Origin: Clostridia bacterium
GTDB taxonomy: Bacteria > Bacillota > Clostridia > Peptostreptococcales > Anaerovoracaceae
Length of the DNA stretch: 64,000 nucleotides
Direction: 5' to 3'
Assembly: GCA_902363595.1 (NCBI GenBank)
Contig: CABJAP010000002.1
Location: 354,912-418,911 of the forward strand
Under the pieces are notes generated by a model. It did no database searches and was not told the origin of the DNA. It saw only the letters and a list, made by a program, of their open reading frames with translations. This document shows, one piece after another, positions 41,006-49,942 of the stretch. A program made the position numbers and the translations under genes. Position 1 is the stretch's first letter. The number at the start of each line of letters is the position of its first letter.

Positions 41006-41890
41006 ATGATAAAAAGTATGACAGGCTTCGGGAGGAGTGAACATTCGGACGGAAAGAGGAGCATTACCGTTGAAATTAAATCGGTTAACCATCGTTATGG
41101 GGATATCAGCGTCAAGATGCCCAGACGGTACTCTTTTGCGGAAGAGAAAATTAAAAATACGGTAAAGAAAACGGTGAGTCGGGGTAAGGTGGACGTTTCG
41201 GTGATTGTGGAAAATCTCACCGAAGACGATATGACCGTTAAGCTCAATACAATGGTTGCCAAGCAATATGTGGACAATCTGGGTGAGCTGCAGGGAACGT
41301 TCGGACTGAGCGGGGAGATAACTCTGCAATTTCTGGCTACGCTTCCGGATGTCATGAAAGCAGTCCCGGACGTTGAAGATGAGGATGAGGTCTGCAGGGC
41401 CATTCAGGTTCCGCTGAAGCAGGCGGTGGAAAATCTGGATTATATGCGGACGATCGAAGGGGAAAAGCTGGCGGAGGATCTGCTCAAGCGGGGCGATTTT
41501 ATCCGCAGTCTGGTAAAAAAGATCGAAGAACGTTCGCCTTTAGTAACGGAAGCCTATTCGGAAAAACTGAGAGAGCGGATTAAGGAATTGATTGGAAATC
41601 ATGTGACAGTTCCCGAAGACCGCATTTTGCTGGAAGCGGCGATCTTTGCTGATAAATGCAGTATTACGGAGGAGCTGGTTCGTCTGGACAGCCATATGAT
41701 CCAGCTGAAACGGATTTTGGAAAAGAGCGATCAGCCTGCCGGCAAGAAGCTGGACTTTCTGGTTCAGGAAATGAACCGAGAGGCCAACACGATCGGTTCC
41801 AAGGCCAATGATATCGAAATCACCAATTTCATGCTGGAGATCAAAAGCGAAATTGAGAAAATTCGCGAACAGGTTCAGAACATCGAATAG
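41006..41890 (+). CDS. yicC: YicC-family endoribonuclease
   Basis: A 294-residue protein. IKSMTGFGRSEHSDGKRSITVEI and SVNHRYGDISVKMPRR are the YicC N-terminal signature, and FLVQEMNREANTIGSKAND the C-terminal DUF1732 block. Family members are RNases acting on small RNAs. It precedes gmk and rpoZ as usual, but the remA (DUF370) gene often found between is missing. Confidence 0.95.
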   Translation: MIKSMTGFGRSEHSDGKRSITVEIKSVNHRYGDISVKMPRRYSFAEEKIKNTVKKTVSRGKVDVSVIVENLTEDDMTVKLNTMVAKQYVDNLGELQGTFGLSGEITLQFLATLPDVMKAVPDVEDEDEVCRAIQVPLKQAVENLDYMRTIEGEKLAEDLLKRGDFIRSLVKKIEERSPLVTEAYSEKLRERIKELIGNHVTVPEDRILLEAAIFADKCSITEELVRLDSHMIQLKRILEKSDQPAGKKLDFLVQEMNREANTIGSKANDIEITNFMLEIKSEIEKIREQVQNIE

Positions 41891-41935
41891 CGTACATAGA
41901 GGGTTAGAATTTGGAGAAGTTGGCGAAAATTTAAG

Positions 41936-41964
41936 TTGATAGCCTTTTTCCACCATGTTATAAT
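41936..41964 (+). promoter_or_regulatory. Promoter of gmk-rpoZ
   Basis: TTGATA (41936-41941), 17-base spacer, perfect TATAAT (41959-41964). Confidence 0.75.
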
Positions 41965-41995
41965 CAATAGTTGCATAACAAGTAAGGAGAAGCAA

Positions 41996-42604
41996 ATGCA
42001 CAAAGGAAGATTGTTTGTAATTTCCGGGCCTTCCGGTGCGGGAAAAGGGACGATATGTAAAGAAATTCTGGAAAACGAAAACATACGGCTTTCGGTTTCC
42101 ATGACTACTAGAGAACCCAGAGCCGGAGAAATGCACGGAGTCAATTATTTTTTCGTTAATGAAGAAGAATTTAAACGGATTATCGAGGAAAGAGGATTCC
42201 TGGAATACGCCCAGGTATACGGCAACTATTACGGAACTCCCAAGATGGAAGTTATGGACATGATGAACGACGGCATCGATGTTGTCCTGGAAATCGATAT
42301 TCAAGGAGCGCTGCAGATCAAGGAAGCGTATCCGGAAGCAGTCTTTATCTTTATTCTGCCGCCGTCAATGGCAGAGCTGAGAAAGCGGATTACCGGCCGG
42401 GGATCGGAGACGGAAGAGTCTCTGGAGCGAAGACTGGGCGAGACGCTGAAAGAGATTTCTTACATCGATAAATACGATTACTGTGTTATCAACGGAGAAC
42501 TCAAGGAAGCGGTCGACCGGGTGGCGGCGATCATCATGGCCGAGCATTCCAGAGTTTCGGAAGATGTATATAAGATCATAGAACGATATAAGGAGGAGAT
42601 TTGA
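41996..42604 (+). CDS. gmk: Guanylate kinase
   Basis: A 202-residue enzyme with P-loop ISGPSGAGKGT, MTTREPRAGEMHGVNYFF and EIDIQGALQIK. It phosphorylates GMP to GDP. ATG 41996 is chosen with AAGGAGAAG upstream; the frame is open further up through the promoter. rpoZ starts at the next base. Confidence 0.97.
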   Translation: MHKGRLFVISGPSGAGKGTICKEILENENIRLSVSMTTREPRAGEMHGVNYFFVNEEEFKRIIEERGFLEYAQVYGNYYGTPKMEVMDMMNDGIDVVLEIDIQGALQIKEAYPEAVFIFILPPSMAELRKRITGRGSETEESLERRLGETLKEISYIDKYDYCVINGELKEAVDRVAAIIMAEHSRVSEDVYKIIERYKEEI

Positions 42605-42802
42605 ATGTTATACCCATCCATTAATGAGATAAGAAAAAAAGCGGACAGCAGATATACGCTGGTGATTTTGGCTGCTAAACGGGCAAGGGATATTATTGAA
42701 GGCAAGCCCAAACTGACGGAAGTGGATATTGAGAAGCCTGTATCCATCGCCGCCAATGAGATCGCAGAGGATTTGATTACCTACCGAAGAGAAGAACTGT
42801 AA
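42605..42802 (+). CDS. rpoZ: RNA polymerase omega subunit
   Basis: A 65-residue protein, MLYPSINEIRKKADSRYTLV then AAKRARDII and the late IAANEIAEDLI, typical of Firmicute omega. It helps assemble RNA polymerase and sense ppGpp in some species. AAGGAGGAG upstream lies in gmk. Confidence 0.94.
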   Translation: MLYPSINEIRKKADSRYTLVILAAKRARDIIEGKPKLTEVDIEKPVSIAANEIAEDLITYRREEL

Positions 42803-42826
42803 AACCGTATGAATGCAGAAAATGGG

Positions 42827-42878
42827 GCCGCCCAATGAAGACAAGACATTTGCTTCCTTGGGCGGCTCTGTTTTTTTT
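42827..42878 (+). terminator. Intrinsic terminator after rpoZ
   Basis: GCCGCCCAA (42827-42835) pairs with TTGGGCGGC (42858-42866), followed shortly by eight T (42871-42878). The 42.88-43.09 kb remainder holds only the leader of the LytTR gene. Confidence 0.9.
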
Positions 42879-43099
42879 GCGGCGGCTGATGTGCATCTTT
42901 TATACGAATCACGATCAAAATATCCTGTTTTATTTATGGTAAACTAATGGGCATAAGGGCTCCTTTGCAACGCTGCAAAAAAACAATTTCTTCATTTTGT
43001 TGCAAATACAGACAAAATGTTGCAGATTCCGGTCAGACAACGCACTCTTTTTGTGGAAAAATAGATTCAACAAGATATAAGGAAAGGAGTTGTTGCTGA

Positions 43100-43459
43100 A
43101 TGAACGGAAAATACATACCTATAAAAACGAGAAAAGAAACAAGTAAAGTCTATTTGGATGAGATCATCTACATTGAAAAAAATTTGAGGAAAACACTTCT
43201 GATTACAGAGAGCAGGACTGTTGCGATTTATTGCGATATGGCCTCGATGAAACAATATACCGATGAGCGTTTCATGGACTGCCACAGAAGCTATCTCTTC
43301 AATATGGACAAAATTATTCGAATGTCGGACCAAACCATCTACATGGAAAATGGCGATCAAGTGTTTTTAGGGCGGGAAAGTTTCCGCAGAGGCCGCCGTG
43401 CCTTCGATCGCTATTTAGAACAACAAAAAAATAGGGAAAATCAAGAAAAAAACTTGTAA
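43100..43459 (+). CDS. Stand-alone LytTR DNA-binding domain protein
   Basis: A 119-residue protein consisting almost entirely of a LytTR domain: DEIIYIEKNLRKTLLITESR, ASMKQYTDERFMDCHRSYLFN, and LGRESFRRGRRAFDRY. It has no receiver or membrane part. Such single-domain regulators bind direct repeats and may act with an unlinked sensor or as autonomous repressors. It lies alone between rpoZ and rpsB. AAAGGAG is 12 bases upstream. Confidence 0.88.
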   Translation: MNGKYIPIKTRKETSKVYLDEIIYIEKNLRKTLLITESRTVAIYCDMASMKQYTDERFMDCHRSYLFNMDKIIRMSDQTIYMENGDQVFLGRESFRRGRRAFDRYLEQQKNRENQEKNL

Positions 43460-43626
43460 TTTCAACGCATTTATAGTATAGTTATCTGTGGTCTGGCTAA
43501 ATAATTGGGACAGACTGAAATTTTTATGAAATACGCACACCGTAATCACCTGGCAGAGGGTGCCGGCCAGTCCGGTTTCTTTCAGGAAAACATACGGTGG
43601 AGGCAGAAAACCAGGAGGAAAATGAC

Positions 43627-44409
43627 ATGGCAGTAATTTCAATGAAACAATTACTTGAAGCAGGTGTACACTTTGGACACCAGACGAGAAGATGGAACCC
43701 GAAAATGGCTCCGTACATCTTCACAGAAAGAAACGGAATTTATATCATCGACCTGCAGAAAACAGTAAAGAAGATCGATGAAGCTTATGAGTTCATGAAG
43801 GAAGTTGGAGCATCCGGCAAGCCAGTTCTGTTCGTCGGCACAAAGAAGCAGGCGCAGGCTGCGATCGTAGATGAAGCAAAGAGATGCGGACAGTTCTACG
43901 TCAACCAGAGATGGCTGGGCGGCATGCTGACCAACTATAAAACCATTTCCGCCAGAATTAAGAGACTCCGTGACATCCAGGCAATGGAAGAGGATGGAAC
44001 CTTTGAGAAGCTGTCCAAGAAGGAAGTCGGCAAACTGAGACTGGAACTTGAAAAGCTGGAGAAATTCCTCGGCGGCATCAAGGATATGAAGGGAATGCCG
44101 GGAGCATTATTTATTGTAGATCCGAAGAAGGAAAGAATTGCGGTAAGAGAAGCCAGAATTCTGGGAATTCCGGTTATCGGTATTGTTGACACCAACTGCG
44201 ACCCGGACGATGTGGACTATATCATTCCGGCCAACGACGACGCCATTCGTGCGGTAAAACTCATTGCAGGAAAAATGGCGGATGCTGTGATTGAAGGCAA
44301 ACAGGGTGAAAGCTTTGATGAAGGTGAAACAGAAGGTTCGACCGAAGCCGCTGCTCAAGAAGTTCCTGAAGAAGAAGCAGAAGCAAAGGCTGAAGAAACT
44401 GCAGAATAA
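43627..44409 (+). CDS. rpsB: 30S ribosomal protein S2
   Basis: A 260-residue S2: [31 protein letters not shown] and [13 protein letters not shown] are signature. The acidic, repetitive C-terminal tail (residues ~228-260) is longer than in E. coli. ATG 43627 has AGGAGGAAAATG-type site upstream. A ~170-base leader could carry autoregulatory structure. Confidence 0.98.
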   Translation: MAVISMKQLLEAGVHFGHQTRRWNPKMAPYIFTERNGIYIIDLQKTVKKIDEAYEFMKEVGASGKPVLFVGTKKQAQAAIVDEAKRCGQFYVNQRWLGGMLTNYKTISARIKRLRDIQAMEEDGTFEKLSKKEVGKLRLELEKLEKFLGGIKDMKGMPGALFIVDPKKERIAVREARILGIPVIGIVDTNCDPDDVDYIIPANDDAIRAVKLIAGKMADAVIEGKQGESFDEGETEGSTEAAAQEVPEEEAEAKAEETAE

Positions 44410-44426
44410 TCGAGGAGGATATAAAT

Positions 44427-45353
44427 ATGGCTGTAACAGCACAATTAGTAAAACAACTGCGTGAAATGACGGGCGCAGGTATGATGGACTGTAAAAAAGT
44501 TCTGGTAGAAACAGACGGCGATATCGACAAGGCTGTTGAACTGCTGAGGGAAAAAGGTCTTGCAAAGGCTGCGAAAAAGGCAGGAAGAATTGCCGCAATG
44601 GGTCTGGTTAAGACTGCATTTGCCGCAGACGGAAAAGCAGCGGCGATTGTAGAGGTTAACTCTGAAACCGATTTCGTTGCTAAAAATGAGGATTTTGTAA
44701 AATTTGTAGATACTCTGGCTCAGATGGCTCTGGAAAACGATGCGGCTGATCTGGATGCGTTTATGGCTCTGCCCTATGAAGGCGAAGGCACGGTGCAGGA
44801 CGCTCTGAACAATAAGATCGCTACTATCGGAGAGAATATGAACATCAGAAGGTTCCAGAAGCTGGCTGCACCGGGTGTTGTTTATACCGGATATATCCAC
44901 GGCGGCGGAACTATTGGTGTCATCGTTGGTCTAGAAACAGAAGCGACGGCTGAAGAAATTGCAGTTACTGGTAAAGACGTTGCAATGCAGGTAGCGTCCA
45001 TGAATCCGAAATTCCTGGACGAAACTCAGGTTGATCCTGCTTGGCTGGAATCGGAAACTGAAATTGCAAAGCAGCAGCTGCTCAACGAAGGCAAAAAGCC
45101 GGAGCTGCTGGATCGAATCATTCCGGGAAAAATCAAAGCCATCCTCAAAGAAGTATGTCTGGTTGACCAGAAATTCGTTAAGAACAGCGATCTGACGGTC
45201 GCTCAGTATGTTACGGAAGCTGGAAAAGAGCTGGGCAAGGATATGAAGGTTGCTGAGATGGTTCGTTTTGAAGTAGGCGAAGGCATCGAGAAGAAGGAAG
45301 AGGATTTTGCGGCTGAGGTTGCGGCCCAGCAGGCTGCGGCAGCGAAGAAATAG
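44427..45353 (+). CDS. tsf: Translation elongation factor Ts
   Basis: A 308-residue EF-Ts: UBA-like N-terminus (VKQLREMTGAGMMDCKKVL), the NSETDFVAKNEDFV motif that contacts EF-Tu, and VAMQVASMNPKFLDE. It recycles EF-Tu-GDP. It follows rpsB by 17 bases with GAGGAGG. Confidence 0.98.
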   Translation: MAVTAQLVKQLREMTGAGMMDCKKVLVETDGDIDKAVELLREKGLAKAAKKAGRIAAMGLVKTAFAADGKAAAIVEVNSETDFVAKNEDFVKFVDTLAQMALENDAADLDAFMALPYEGEGTVQDALNNKIATIGENMNIRRFQKLAAPGVVYTGYIHGGGTIGVIVGLETEATAEEIAVTGKDVAMQVASMNPKFLDETQVDPAWLESETEIAKQQLLNEGKKPELLDRIIPGKIKAILKEVCLVDQKFVKNSDLTVAQYVTEAGKELGKDMKVAEMVRFEVGEGIEKKEEDFAAEVAAQQAAAAKK

Positions 45354-45404
45354 CTAAATCAAGGAACGTAATATAAGCGTTAATCTATTAAAATAGAACA
45401 CTTG

Positions 45405-45479
45405 AAGGGCTTTAAAGGCTCCAAGTCATGGATTATACTATGAGTTGGAAATTTTGAAGCCCTTTTTTGTGTTTTAAAT
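45405..45479 (+). terminator. Intrinsic terminator after tsf
   Basis: AAGGGCTT (45405-45412) pairs with AAGCCCTT (45467-45474), with TCCAA/TTGGA extending the inner stem, and a T run follows. Confidence 0.85.
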
Positions 45480-45587
45480 TTCCGTTTAATACCGTCTAAT
45501 ATTGCTTAATACCATATAGTTTTGAGTAAAATGAATTTTTTAATCTGCGGCGAATAATGTACAAATCATGCGTTTTAACACTAAACT

Positions 45588-45639
45588 TTAATTACTGATA
45601 TAGATGCAAATTCTACTTTGGTTTTATATCAGTAATTAA
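45588..45639. repeat. Perfect 15-base inverted repeat
   Basis: TTAATTACTGATATA (45588-45602) and TATATCAGTAATTAA (45625-45639) are exact complements around a 22-base loop. It lies just before the first gene of the accessory segment and may be an operator, a hairpin or the remnant of an element end. Confidence 0.7.
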
Positions 45640-45644
45640 CCGAA

Positions 45645-46377
45645 ATGATAGTAGAAAGGGAACAGGCCTATTGTATCAAAGAAAACCTTACGCAGGAGGA
45701 TTTGATTCGTATCAAGCAAACCTTTGACTTGATGAATCTAACAAAGGAGCAGCGTGAGCGCTATCTTACAGCTGGCAAAATACGTTGTAATGAGAAAACC
45801 AAAAAAGAAGAAATTCTATATCCTGACGATATCCTTCGTAATGGATGCATTCTTGACTATGCAAAGACGCTCCTGTCGGTAAAGAATCCGCAGGTGGTCG
45901 AAAAGGGATATCAGTTGTTAGAGCTTTTAAACCCGCTGGCGGAGAGGAAAAAGACCAAGAAGGAGCTGCAAGCTGCTGGGAAATACACCGATCTACGAAT
46001 TGTTTCCGGAAGAGGATTTTCGCGGCACATTTGAGGACGATCTTTGTGATGATATGGCCTGGCGGGAGCGATACTATTTCGCAAAACCGGTGACCGGTAT
46101 GCCGGGTACCTGGGAGGAGGACCTGCAAGGGGCGCTGTATCAAGCGTACCGGCAGATTTTATATCAGAAAACCATTGTACAAATTTGTGAGAAGTATCCG
46201 CAGGAACTCTTGCGGGAATTATCCCAGGACGAGAGAAACAGGATAGAGGAACTTGTGCGTAAAGTAGAAGACAAAGAGCAAGAGCCGCAGCCGGACTTTG
46301 CCAGCTTTCAAAAAGAAAAGCAAGGCGTTTTGGAGACAGGTGAGGGGAAGATTGAAGTCCGTTCAAGAGAAGGGTAG
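45645..46377 (+). pseudogene. Frameshifted gene of unknown function
   Basis: Two partial frames read as one protein. The first (45645 to ~45985) gives a charged helical start through KKTKKELQAAG; it then continues in the next frame as NTPIYELFPEEDFRGTFEDD and on to 46377. The downstream frame has no start codon with a ribosome-binding site before the junction. A one-base indel around 45980-45995 (near GGGAAATAC) is the simplest explanation, either a real mutation or a sequencing error. The repaired product would be about 240 residues, soluble and acidic. I do not recognise its family. Confidence 0.6.
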
Positions 46378-46569
46378 AACGATAGGAAATACCGCCTAAC
46401 AGGAAAAACAATTCATAAAGCGTAAAGTTGTTTTCCTTGTAGGGGATTGCCAGAATATGTTAAGATATAGGCAAGGCTTCAAACGATAATTGAGCCGCCT
46501 GAATTACAACAAATTTAAAGTAACAGTCGTTACAATACCGATTAGCAGAATATATTGGGGAGAAAAACG

Positions 46570-47121
46570 ATGGCTCCATCTGAATTTAAAACAACCGGCA
46601 GTTTGATAACAGCGCTGTTTGAACGATACAAAACTAATATGCAGCAGATCGCCACTGGGATTTTAAGGGATGTCAATGAAGCGGATGATGTGGTGCAGGA
46701 TGCGATGGTTAAAATCATAAAAAACATCCATATGGTTGACGATATCGATTCCAGACGATGCGCCAACTTTGTTTATACGATCGTAAAAAACACGGCACTC
46801 GATGTTTTTCGAAAAAAACAAAAAGAAATGGAGCAAATGGTCACAAATGATGTTTCCGAGTTCGTTAATATAATAGGGGAAGAAATCGACTTTGACGTTT
46901 TTGAGCCCGATTATGGATTTAGTGAAGGGATGCAGGAATATTTATCACAACTCAAAGAAATGGATAAGGATATCATCTGCCTGCGATATGGAAATGATTT
47001 TAGCGATGAAGAAATCAGTACGCTATTAGGGATAGGACCCGATGCCGTGCGAAAACGCCTGTCCCGAGCCAGGACACATCTGGCGGAAATTATAAAGGAA
47101 AGGGGGAAAGCAAATGGATAA
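46570..47121 (+). CDS. ECF-type sigma-70 family sigma factor
   Basis: A 183-residue sigma factor: region 2 (LRDVNEADDVVQDAMVKII then FVYTIVKNTALDVFRKKQ) and region 4 (MDKDIICLRYGNDFSDEEIS then LGIGPDAVRKRLSRARTHL). ATG 46570 has GGGGAG 7 bases upstream. It overlaps by 8 bases a membrane anti-sigma gene with a DUF4367-like domain, which carries a frameshift. Likely targets are the secreted proteins just downstream, by position only. Confidence 0.88.
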   Translation: MAPSEFKTTGSLITALFERYKTNMQQIATGILRDVNEADDVVQDAMVKIIKNIHMVDDIDSRRCANFVYTIVKNTALDVFRKKQKEMEQMVTNDVSEFVNIIGEEIDFDVFEPDYGFSEGMQEYLSQLKEMDKDIICLRYGNDFSDEEISTLLGIGPDAVRKRLSRARTHLAEIIKERGKANG

Positions 47122-47744
47122 CGAAGAGAAGAAAGCCGAAGAACTCTTGCAGCTTCTGGGAGAAGAATTGGCAAAGAGCAGAGAAAAAGCAATGGAGCCG
47201 GAAGAGCAGCCAGAGAGAATCAATACCGATTGCAGGGCCAGATAGAACCAAGAAGCGGAGACGGCATCTGCGCCAGATCTGCGCCATATTCCTATGCGGG
47301 ATTCTGCTTGCGACGGGTATTACGACGGTTTCTTCTGACGCAGTACGCGCAAAACTGTTTGGGTTTTTCTTTGAGGATAAGGCAGGTTATAGTGATTTGA
47401 GCCGAATAGAGCCAGTGGAGGCGAAAATTCTTTATCCGACGTATTTGCCCGAAGGTTATGAGAAAGTTTCCGAAGAGGATATTGGAATTGGGACAGAACT
47501 TATTTATGGGAACGAAGAGGGGGATGCGATTCATCTGTTACAAATCACGGATTCTGATATGGAGGAATCCTTTGACACGGAAAGCACAGAGAAGAAATCC
47601 TGTATTGTCGGCGATTGCCAAGGCTACTACTTGGATTCCGGCGGGACGCACGTTTTGATTTGGGAGAAAAACGGGGTGTACATGAAAATCACTGCCACTT
47701 TAGATGAGGAAACGATGGTGCGTATTGGAAGCAGTCTAAAATAA
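47114..47744 (+). pseudogene. Frameshifted membrane anti-sigma factor with DUF4367-like domain
   Basis: The first frame (47114-47245) encodes an acidic start, MDNEEKKAEELLQLLGEEL, and stops. A second frame, open from before 47200, continues with KKRRRHLRQ, a transmembrane helix (ICAIFLCGILLATGITT), and an extracytoplasmic part containing YLPEGYEKVSEE, QGYYLDSGG and ITATLDEETM, as in DUF4367 anti-sigma proteins. A one-base shift at about 47200-47250 separates them. The 47397 start sometimes predicted would lack the helix. If the shift is real, the sigma factor may be unrestrained. Confidence 0.65.
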
Positions 47745-47786
47745 TTTTTAATTTTTTTCATGATTCGGTCACAAATCACCACTTGT

Positions 47787-47825
47787 ATTTCGTTTATATA
47801 GTATAAGACGAAATCGGGAGGTGAT
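47787..47825 (+). promoter_or_regulatory. Dyad and strong ribosome-binding site ahead of secreted-protein genes
   Basis: ATTTCGT (47787-47793) and ACGAAAT (47808-47814) enclose TATATAGTATAAG, a plausible -10 region. GGAGGTGAT (47817-47825) is a near-perfect Shine-Dalgarno for ATG 47831. Confidence 0.45.
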
Positions 47826-47830
47826 TTTTT

Positions 47831-48304
47831 ATGAGAAGAATATGTTTACTGGTAGTTGCTCTTATGTGTGTATTTGTTTTTTCTATAAGTTCTTGTTTTG
47901 CGGTAGTGGATGGAGTGCCTGTGGAGGAGGTCGATACGGCAGGTACAATTGATGTTGATTCTTCGGGACAGGAAATTGTTCCATTTTATGTATCAGCAGC
48001 TTTTGCTACGGCAGGTTTCTCAATTAAGGGGGATAAAGCTATTTGTTTTGCGGAAGTTGCAGCGCGGAAATCCGGAAGTATTACTTCTGTTAAAGGGAAG
48101 ATACAGGTAATTAATTCCAGTGGAAAAAGTATCAAAACTTATGACCAGTATTTGGACAGAGTAGGGACGGTATTTACTTTTAAGAAGAGTTTTAAATTGA
48201 CAAAAAAGGGCTCTTATTATATGAAAGCGACACTGTATTGCTATAAAGATGGCGTAAAAAAAGATACCATAACGAAAAAGACTGCGATTAAAAGCTATAA
48301 TTAG
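47831..48304 (+). CDS. Small secreted protein, Ig-like or beta-rich
   Basis: A 157-residue protein with a clear signal peptide (MRRICLLVVALMCVFVFSIS, cleavage probably after the SCFA region near residue 24). The mature part is beta-rich with KSGSITSVKGKIQVINSSGK and KSFKLTKKGSYYMKATLYCY, resembling a single Ig-like domain. The family is unknown. It may be a target of the upstream sigma factor. Two more secreted proteins follow. Confidence 0.7.
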   Translation: MRRICLLVVALMCVFVFSISSCFAVVDGVPVEEVDTAGTIDVDSSGQEIVPFYVSAAFATAGFSIKGDKAICFAEVAARKSGSITSVKGKIQVINSSGKSIKTYDQYLDRVGTVFTFKKSFKLTKKGSYYMKATLYCYKDGVKKDTITKKTAIKSYN

Positions 48305-48418
48305 AATTTATCAATATGAGTTCAAATTAGTATTTAATAATATAAAGAAGGGGGGCGTATATAAAATAATTGCTGTTCAATTGTTGCAAAGGATTATAAA
48401 AGGAAGGGATGTGTTTAT

Positions 48419-48943
48419 ATGATTTATAATAACAGAAGAAGGTCAATTCGATTCATTAGTTTAATTACAATTATTTTCATTATTATGATGGCAGTATGTA
48501 CTGGAAATGCAATGGCAGCAAGCAAATCAATGCATAAAAAGAATAAACATTTGATAGCTGTTCCTAATGGTGGTTGGGTAACAATTAATACGTCTACAGG
48601 TGTGACAGAAACGTATTCCGATAGTGGTTCTAAACGAAATTTTACTAAACACCATCTAGATGTATTATTTACAAGCCCAAATGCGGCAACAGTAACTAAA
48701 AAATTAAGCTATTCAATGGGACAACTGGTTCACTATAATCCCAAAAAAGTGGTGTGTACATCCATTAAACCGATAGACAGCGTAATAGTGCCTACGCCTT
48801 ATGTTGCTTTTCGACATAGGGATAGTAAGACAAAAGTAACACATAAAAAGAATAGTAGTGGTTATTGTTATTTGGCGTACTCAATAGTCGGGGGAGTTAA
48901 TCCTGTTAGCAAAGGGTGTAAATTTACAGGAATAACAAAGTAA
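48419..48943 (+). CDS. Secreted protein of unknown function
   Basis: A 174-residue protein with an N-terminal signal peptide (basic RRRSIRF, then SLITIIFIIMMAVCTGNAMA). The mature part is basic and rich in Lys, Ser and Thr, with three cysteines in VVCTSIK, GYCYLAY and KGCKF. I do not recognise it. GGAAGGGATG-type site upstream; 115 bases separate it from the previous gene. Strongly AT-rich codon use compared with core genes. Confidence 0.65.
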   Translation: MIYNNRRRSIRFISLITIIFIIMMAVCTGNAMAASKSMHKKNKHLIAVPNGGWVTINTSTGVTETYSDSGSKRNFTKHHLDVLFTSPNAATVTKKLSYSMGQLVHYNPKKVVCTSIKPIDSVIVPTPYVAFRHRDSKTKVTHKKNSSGYCYLAYSIVGGVNPVSKGCKFTGITK

Positions 48944-48963
48944 CTTTTAAAGGAGGTGGAATT

Positions 48964-49713
48964 ATGAATATCAAAAAAGTGTGTTTGCCGGTATGCGCAG
49001 TAGCGATTGCCTTGATATTAGGAATAAGCATTTGGAGCGTTACCAATCAAAAAGTATTTGGAAGCGATATTACTGCAAATAATGCGGATAACTTGGAATC
49101 TTTTGCAGCTTTGCAGGTAGAGAAATCTGATCTTCAAGATAAACTTGGACCTAATAGTATTTATCCGGAATTTCGTATAAATGTTGAGGAAGAGAAACTA
49201 CTTGATAAGAGTCAAGCTGAAGCTATTAGTGAAACTGAAAACGAGTTGTTGGAAAAAGAGGCGCTATATTGGTATGCAACTAATCACGGAATACAATTGT
49301 CCGATGAGGAGACACAGCAAAGAATTGAAGCTGCGATTACCGACGCAAAGACGGCTGAAAATTACGATGAAGTTGCAGAAGCTTGTAAAGCCGCTGGTAC
49401 AACTTTTGAAGCTACCATGCGAGAAAATAAAGAAACATACAAAAAGGAATATATTATAAATGACCTGTATAATGCAAAACTAGCTACTTTTAATGAAGGA
49501 GAGAAACAACTTTCAGAAGAGAAGCTATCTGCATGGGAAGCTTATTGGGATGATTTTGTCAAGACAACAGTATCGGAGTATAAAAAAACTAAAAATTTTG
49601 CTATTCTGGATAAGGCAATAAGCAAAAACAAAGTACTGATTCAAAAAGACATAACAGACATCGATAGCGTTAAGGCGTCGGACATATCTGTATTTAATAA
49701 GTTGAATTATTAA
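48964..49713 (+). CDS. Membrane-anchored or secreted SurA-N-like protein
   Basis: A 249-residue protein with an N-terminal hydrophobic segment (PVCAVAIALILGISIWSV). Residues ~85-190, including WYATNHGIQLSDEETQQRIEAAI and a following run on ENYDEVAEACKAAG, resemble the SurA/PrsA N-terminal chaperone fold; no parvulin domain is present. It might help fold or export the two secreted proteins encoded before it. AAAGGAGGTGG precedes the ATG. Confidence 0.6.
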   Translation: MNIKKVCLPVCAVAIALILGISIWSVTNQKVFGSDITANNADNLESFAALQVEKSDLQDKLGPNSIYPEFRINVEEEKLLDKSQAEAISETENELLEKEALYWYATNHGIQLSDEETQQRIEAAITDAKTAENYDEVAEACKAAGTTFEATMRENKETYKKEYIINDLYNAKLATFNEGEKQLSEEKLSAWEAYWDDFVKTTVSEYKKTKNFAILDKAISKNKVLIQKDITDIDSVKASDISVFNKLNY

Positions 49714-49763
49714 AATAAGAGCAAGCGTTATTCTATGACAAACATTGTTAAAAGGAGGTAGTG

Positions 49764-49907
49764 TTGAGAAAAAATGAAACAAAAACAGCAATTAGAGAAA
49801 TTAAGCGAAAGAGACTTTGTGTGAATATAAATCTATCCATACAAAGTCTCTTGTTTCATGAGCAGAACATAAAACAAATAAAAATAAGTGGCAAAAAAAT
49901 TTTGTGA
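49764..49907 (+). CDS. Possible truncated small ORF with internal hairpin
   Basis: A TTG start preceded by AAAGGAGGTA opens a 47-codon basic ORF that ends just before an IS3 remnant, so it may be the start of a gene cut by the insertion. Within it AAGAGACTTTGT (49809-49820) and ACAAAGTCTCTT (49841-49852) form a perfect 12-base inverted repeat. No family recognised; the region may equally be non-coding with a terminator. Confidence 0.25.
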   Translation: MRKNETKTAIREIKRKRLCVNINLSIQSLLFHEQNIKQIKISGKKIL

Positions 49908-49942
49908 TAAAGCAATAGATAATTGAAATATAAATAGAACTT

